Source: Protonemura montana (lineage: Eukaryota; Arthropoda; Insecta; Plecoptera; Nemouridae). From it: 64,000 nt of DNA. The stretch covers positions 11,322,350 to 11,386,349 of the forward strand of contig OX387611.1 of NCBI GenBank assembly GCA_947568835.1, in the 5' to 3' direction. The translations under genes were made by a program, and so were the position numbers. Positions 60,735 to 64,000 of the stretch are shown here, piece after piece (position 1 is the stretch's first letter; each line of letters starts with the position of its first letter). Below the pieces are notes generated by a model. The model was given only the letters and a program-made list of their open reading frames with translations. It made no database searches and had not been told where the DNA came from.

Positions 60735-63700
60735 GTACAAACGCCACTGCTCGACTAATAGTTCGTGCCCGTCGACTACTGGGGCTAGGCGTTGTGTGTT
60801 TCGCGTAGATTTTGACAGCTAGCTGGATGTATGGGTTAGACAAGGACAGAAGATCTGGAGAGGCGTTTAGCTGGATTGGTTTCGCTGTGGGACTGTCATT
60901 TTTGTAATCAAATCTGGGTGAGAGCAATTATTAATGTGTCGTCCAACTCTTCCACCATTTATCTCTCGGGAATTAAGAAATCTGCGACCGTCTAAGTTAT
61001 AATTATGAGATTCAGTCACTGAAATCCCGAATTAATTGCGCTGCATTGGTGGTTATATACTTACTGGATACTTTATGTAAGTCTACCTGCGAGATTAAAG
61101 GGCAGGCTACGTACGGGCGCCAAGTGCACCCTAGGTGCATTTCTAGGCTAGGCTAGCTTTAGCCTTCTTTTCACGGGTAACTATTATGCCAATGCCACAG
61201 GGTAAAAGTGAGTACGTAGGATGTCAAAGATCAAGGTCAAACTTTCGGTCACGATCATTTATGCTCGACATTACGTTCATCTTCAATCTCCTTTTAAGCT
61301 CGGCAAGCTTCGCCACACAATTTCTGTCTACTTATTTAGGACGTTGGCCAGTGGGTTACTTGCCGGAACCGAATTCACCCTCCGTCCTTCTAGGCTAAAA
61401 TTTCTTACCTCTAATCATCAGTCCAAAATGGAGGATTTTGACACTCAATTTCTAAAGCGCAGGGACCGCATCAAAACATGCCAAAAGGGATAATGTTAAG
61501 CGATAGCCCTTCGTTAGTGTCGGCAGATTCAGGCACCCTTATGTAAGGCGCAATGTCAAGGAGTTTGAAAAATTACTGAAAGCTTGCTTAATGCACAATT
61601 GTTTTTTACACAATTTACACAACCATTTGTGCAACAACACTTCATAATTACCATAACCATTATCATAAATATTATTAATAACAAATTGTATTAAAATATA
61701 GATTAGTAAGCTAGACCTTAATGGTCAACCATATATTTGAATAGCTGTCGATTTTTAAATAAATTGATTTTCTCTCTCTCCTTGAAAGAGTTTCTTACAA
61801 CAAAAATGTATACTAAGGTATGATCTTCCAACGTTTTTATGTTCTGGTAATAAAAAAAACTTTCGTATTATTATGGACTAATCATCTATCTGCCACTCAA
61901 AGAACAAGTCCTTTGGGACCACTGAGTGTGGTAATTATACACACCATTATTACACACACCATACAGTGTGTGCCAAACCAACAATTCTGAGATTACAATT
62001 CAAACAGCCAGCATCAACGCATTGAGCCAAAGTGCCAAAGATCAAGACAGTGGTCGTCCGCTAGGCTCATATTAGGTACACATTTTAATAGTCGCAGCGT
62101 GGAATGTCGTCAATGTGCCCAGATTATCCAAGCTGGGAAAACTGTTGCTTCCCGGGGTCGGTATGTCAAGATGTTGCTGCTTCTCGCGGCGATCAGCAGA
62201 ATGTTTGTCTATCGATTTCGCGACCGAGTTAAGCCGAGACAGCGGGTTACGTTCTTGGCAATAACGTGCCTCTGTAATGGTTTATACTGGCTTATGCGTT
62301 GTGGCCGCTAGGGGGTAAGCAGCGACGTTGTAGGGGCTTGTCTTTCATGTAGCGAATCATGTCAATCAAAGGGGGAACACGTACCTTGTCGCACGCAGCT
62401 AAGAGATAATTATAATTGCGTCGTGTATATTGGCGACGTTTTGTTTATCATCGATAGTTTTGCATTTGGGTGATGATCGTAGGGTATTTAATCAACACAG
62501 TAGTTGTCCAGCTCTTTACATACATGATTTTCGAGTTTATAGGTACATAAAACGGATATTACTGGCCGAGCTTGTCAAATTCACGGGTTACGAGCTCCGA
62601 ACTTGTTCAAACTCACCTACTAATCGTGTTGTCTAAGCTTATATGTTTGTTTTTGCAGAATACTTTATTTATTTTCCTCCCGTACGAAACGCACATCTGC
62701 TACTGTGATTTCCGTTTACACACAACCCTGTAGGCGATCATCTTTTTTCCAGCGTTTTATTCTACTACTTTTGTTATTTGATAATTGTTCATAATTCGAA
62801 CGTACGAACATATGTAATTAATTGGATCAATAAGTTATTTTGTAAACGTTTGTACAGCCTATTGACATTGACTAAAGTGATTGCATAAAGTGAAGATATC
62901 GTATCAAAGCCCTCATGGGTCTATTTTCGCCGAGTAGAAAAAAATCATGCTAAGAGCTTTGAAATGGTTCATTCTGTCACGGGCTAGATTGCCTGTCATA
63001 ACGGTAGTTTAGCAGTATTTCTCAACTCGCGGATCGAACTCCCTGAAACCACAAACAATTCAAATCGGCGCCCTGTTATTGGCGCAAGACAAAACGACGA
63101 AAAGTTTACGAAAACGGCAAAAGCATCGCATAACGCCCCCCTTGGGGGTCGCATACCTGCACATAAATTAACGATCGAATTTTGGACGCAACCATTCGTC
63201 TAGTCTAGACGCATAGGTGTCCATTACTAATTCATTGCGTTGAATTTATAACCACTTTCATTACTGCATTTGTAAAGTAACATATAATTCTACGATGCGA
63301 GTTTATAACCTTGAGTTGATACACCGACAGTTTTCCACATTTTATGGTACGCGACAGTCAAGATAGGCTCGGTATCTTGAGAAGGATGCTCGAAAGAGTT
63401 CATAAAACATTTCCCCATCCACGGTGTCCCAGCCCATTTGCTATCCGTGCCCATTCTTTCGGCCATTGGCAGGGAAGATGCTATGATGTTCTGATAGGGA
63501 GTTTTGTGGGTGGAAAACGCAAGGGAGTTAGCGATTTCTTTGGGATCGGGAATGGGTGGCCCTTCTCGACAGCTTTAGGGACACCATCTGAGCCAAATAT
63601 CGCCTAACGCTTTGGAAAGTTGCCCCCGCGAAAAAGTCGACAGCCAGGAAATTGAGTTATTTTTCTGAACATTTATTTCGCATTAGTCGATTTTCTTCAC

Positions 63701-64000
63701 AACAGATTAACGGAAAACAGTACAACAGAGGAGAATAAACATCGTCATTCGTCCCCTAAATCTGTCTTAGACGGTCCCTTCTCAAATTAGGACGAACGTT
63801 ATTTCTCCTCTGCTCCAATTGAAGATTTGTTCATGGTACTAAATAGGGTAGGGAGTGTTGCCCTCCGATGATTCATACTCCACGACCTCCAGACAAGGTT
63901 AGGGCGTTGGAAATATTCAAAGCACTTGAGAACCAATCTAGAAATTCGGGGTTCGTTTCCCCCTGTTTCCGTTAATTTACTGAAAAAATTGATTTCGTGT
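60735..64000. other. Window end, little recognised
   Basis: No coding exon or repeat array can be supported. About 63865-63905 (CATACTCCACGACCTCCAGA) resembles the repeat at 43.6-44.1 kb. Short open frames such as 61221-61493 and 62099-62311 have no recognisable domain. If the exon at 60.7 kb is real, this is its first intron. Confidence 0.45.

Overview
The window is eukaryotic nuclear DNA, most likely from an arthropod and possibly a chelicerate such as a tick (inference). Signs of this are split genes with GT-AG introns of 0.1-8 kb, a short interstitial TTAGG run of the insect/arthropod telomere type, a 5S-rRNA-derived SINE family, a hAT transposon remnant and LINE remnants, and protein sequences that match animal families but are not vertebrate. 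The first base begins a HindIII site (AAGCTT), as expected if the record starts at the end of a HindIII clone insert.

Four transcription units are supported. (1) 1-7.4 kb, plus strand: the last seven coding exons of a HECW-type (NEDL1/2) HECT E3 ubiquitin ligase, including the catalytic cysteine; its 5' part lies outside the window. (2) 9.9-33.9 kb, plus strand: a complete ten-exon RBMS / alan shepard (shep) gene with two RRMs, predicted at 445 residues. (3) 39.2-40.2 kb, minus strand: a two-exon gene for a secreted, lysine/glutamate-rich protein of unknown function, with a poly(A) signal. (4) 42.5-58.2 kb, plus strand: a TMEM47/VAB-9-like four-pass (claudin-superfamily) junction protein with five core coding exons and two alternative first coding exons that join in frame. 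A likely 5' non-coding exon of a further plus-strand gene ends at 60,730. No operon logic applies: the neighbours have unrelated roles (ubiquitin ligation, RNA binding, cell junction).

The striking feature is the density of tandem arrays inside introns. At least twelve array families are present, with periods of 29, 49, 54, 64, 67, 68, 70 (two families), 86, 87, 91 and about 115 bp. Several occur at two places in the window. Two of them (91 bp and 68 bp) appear to be expansions of internal pieces of one 5S-rRNA-derived SINE. One 49-bp array was split by a 1.4 kb hAT element with a perfect 8-bp target duplication. Foldback elements and MITEs sit in introns and in the HECW 3' untranslated region. 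Most long open frames in the window are these arrays read in a frame divisible by three, not genes. The stretch from 60.8 to 64 kb holds little that can be recognised.
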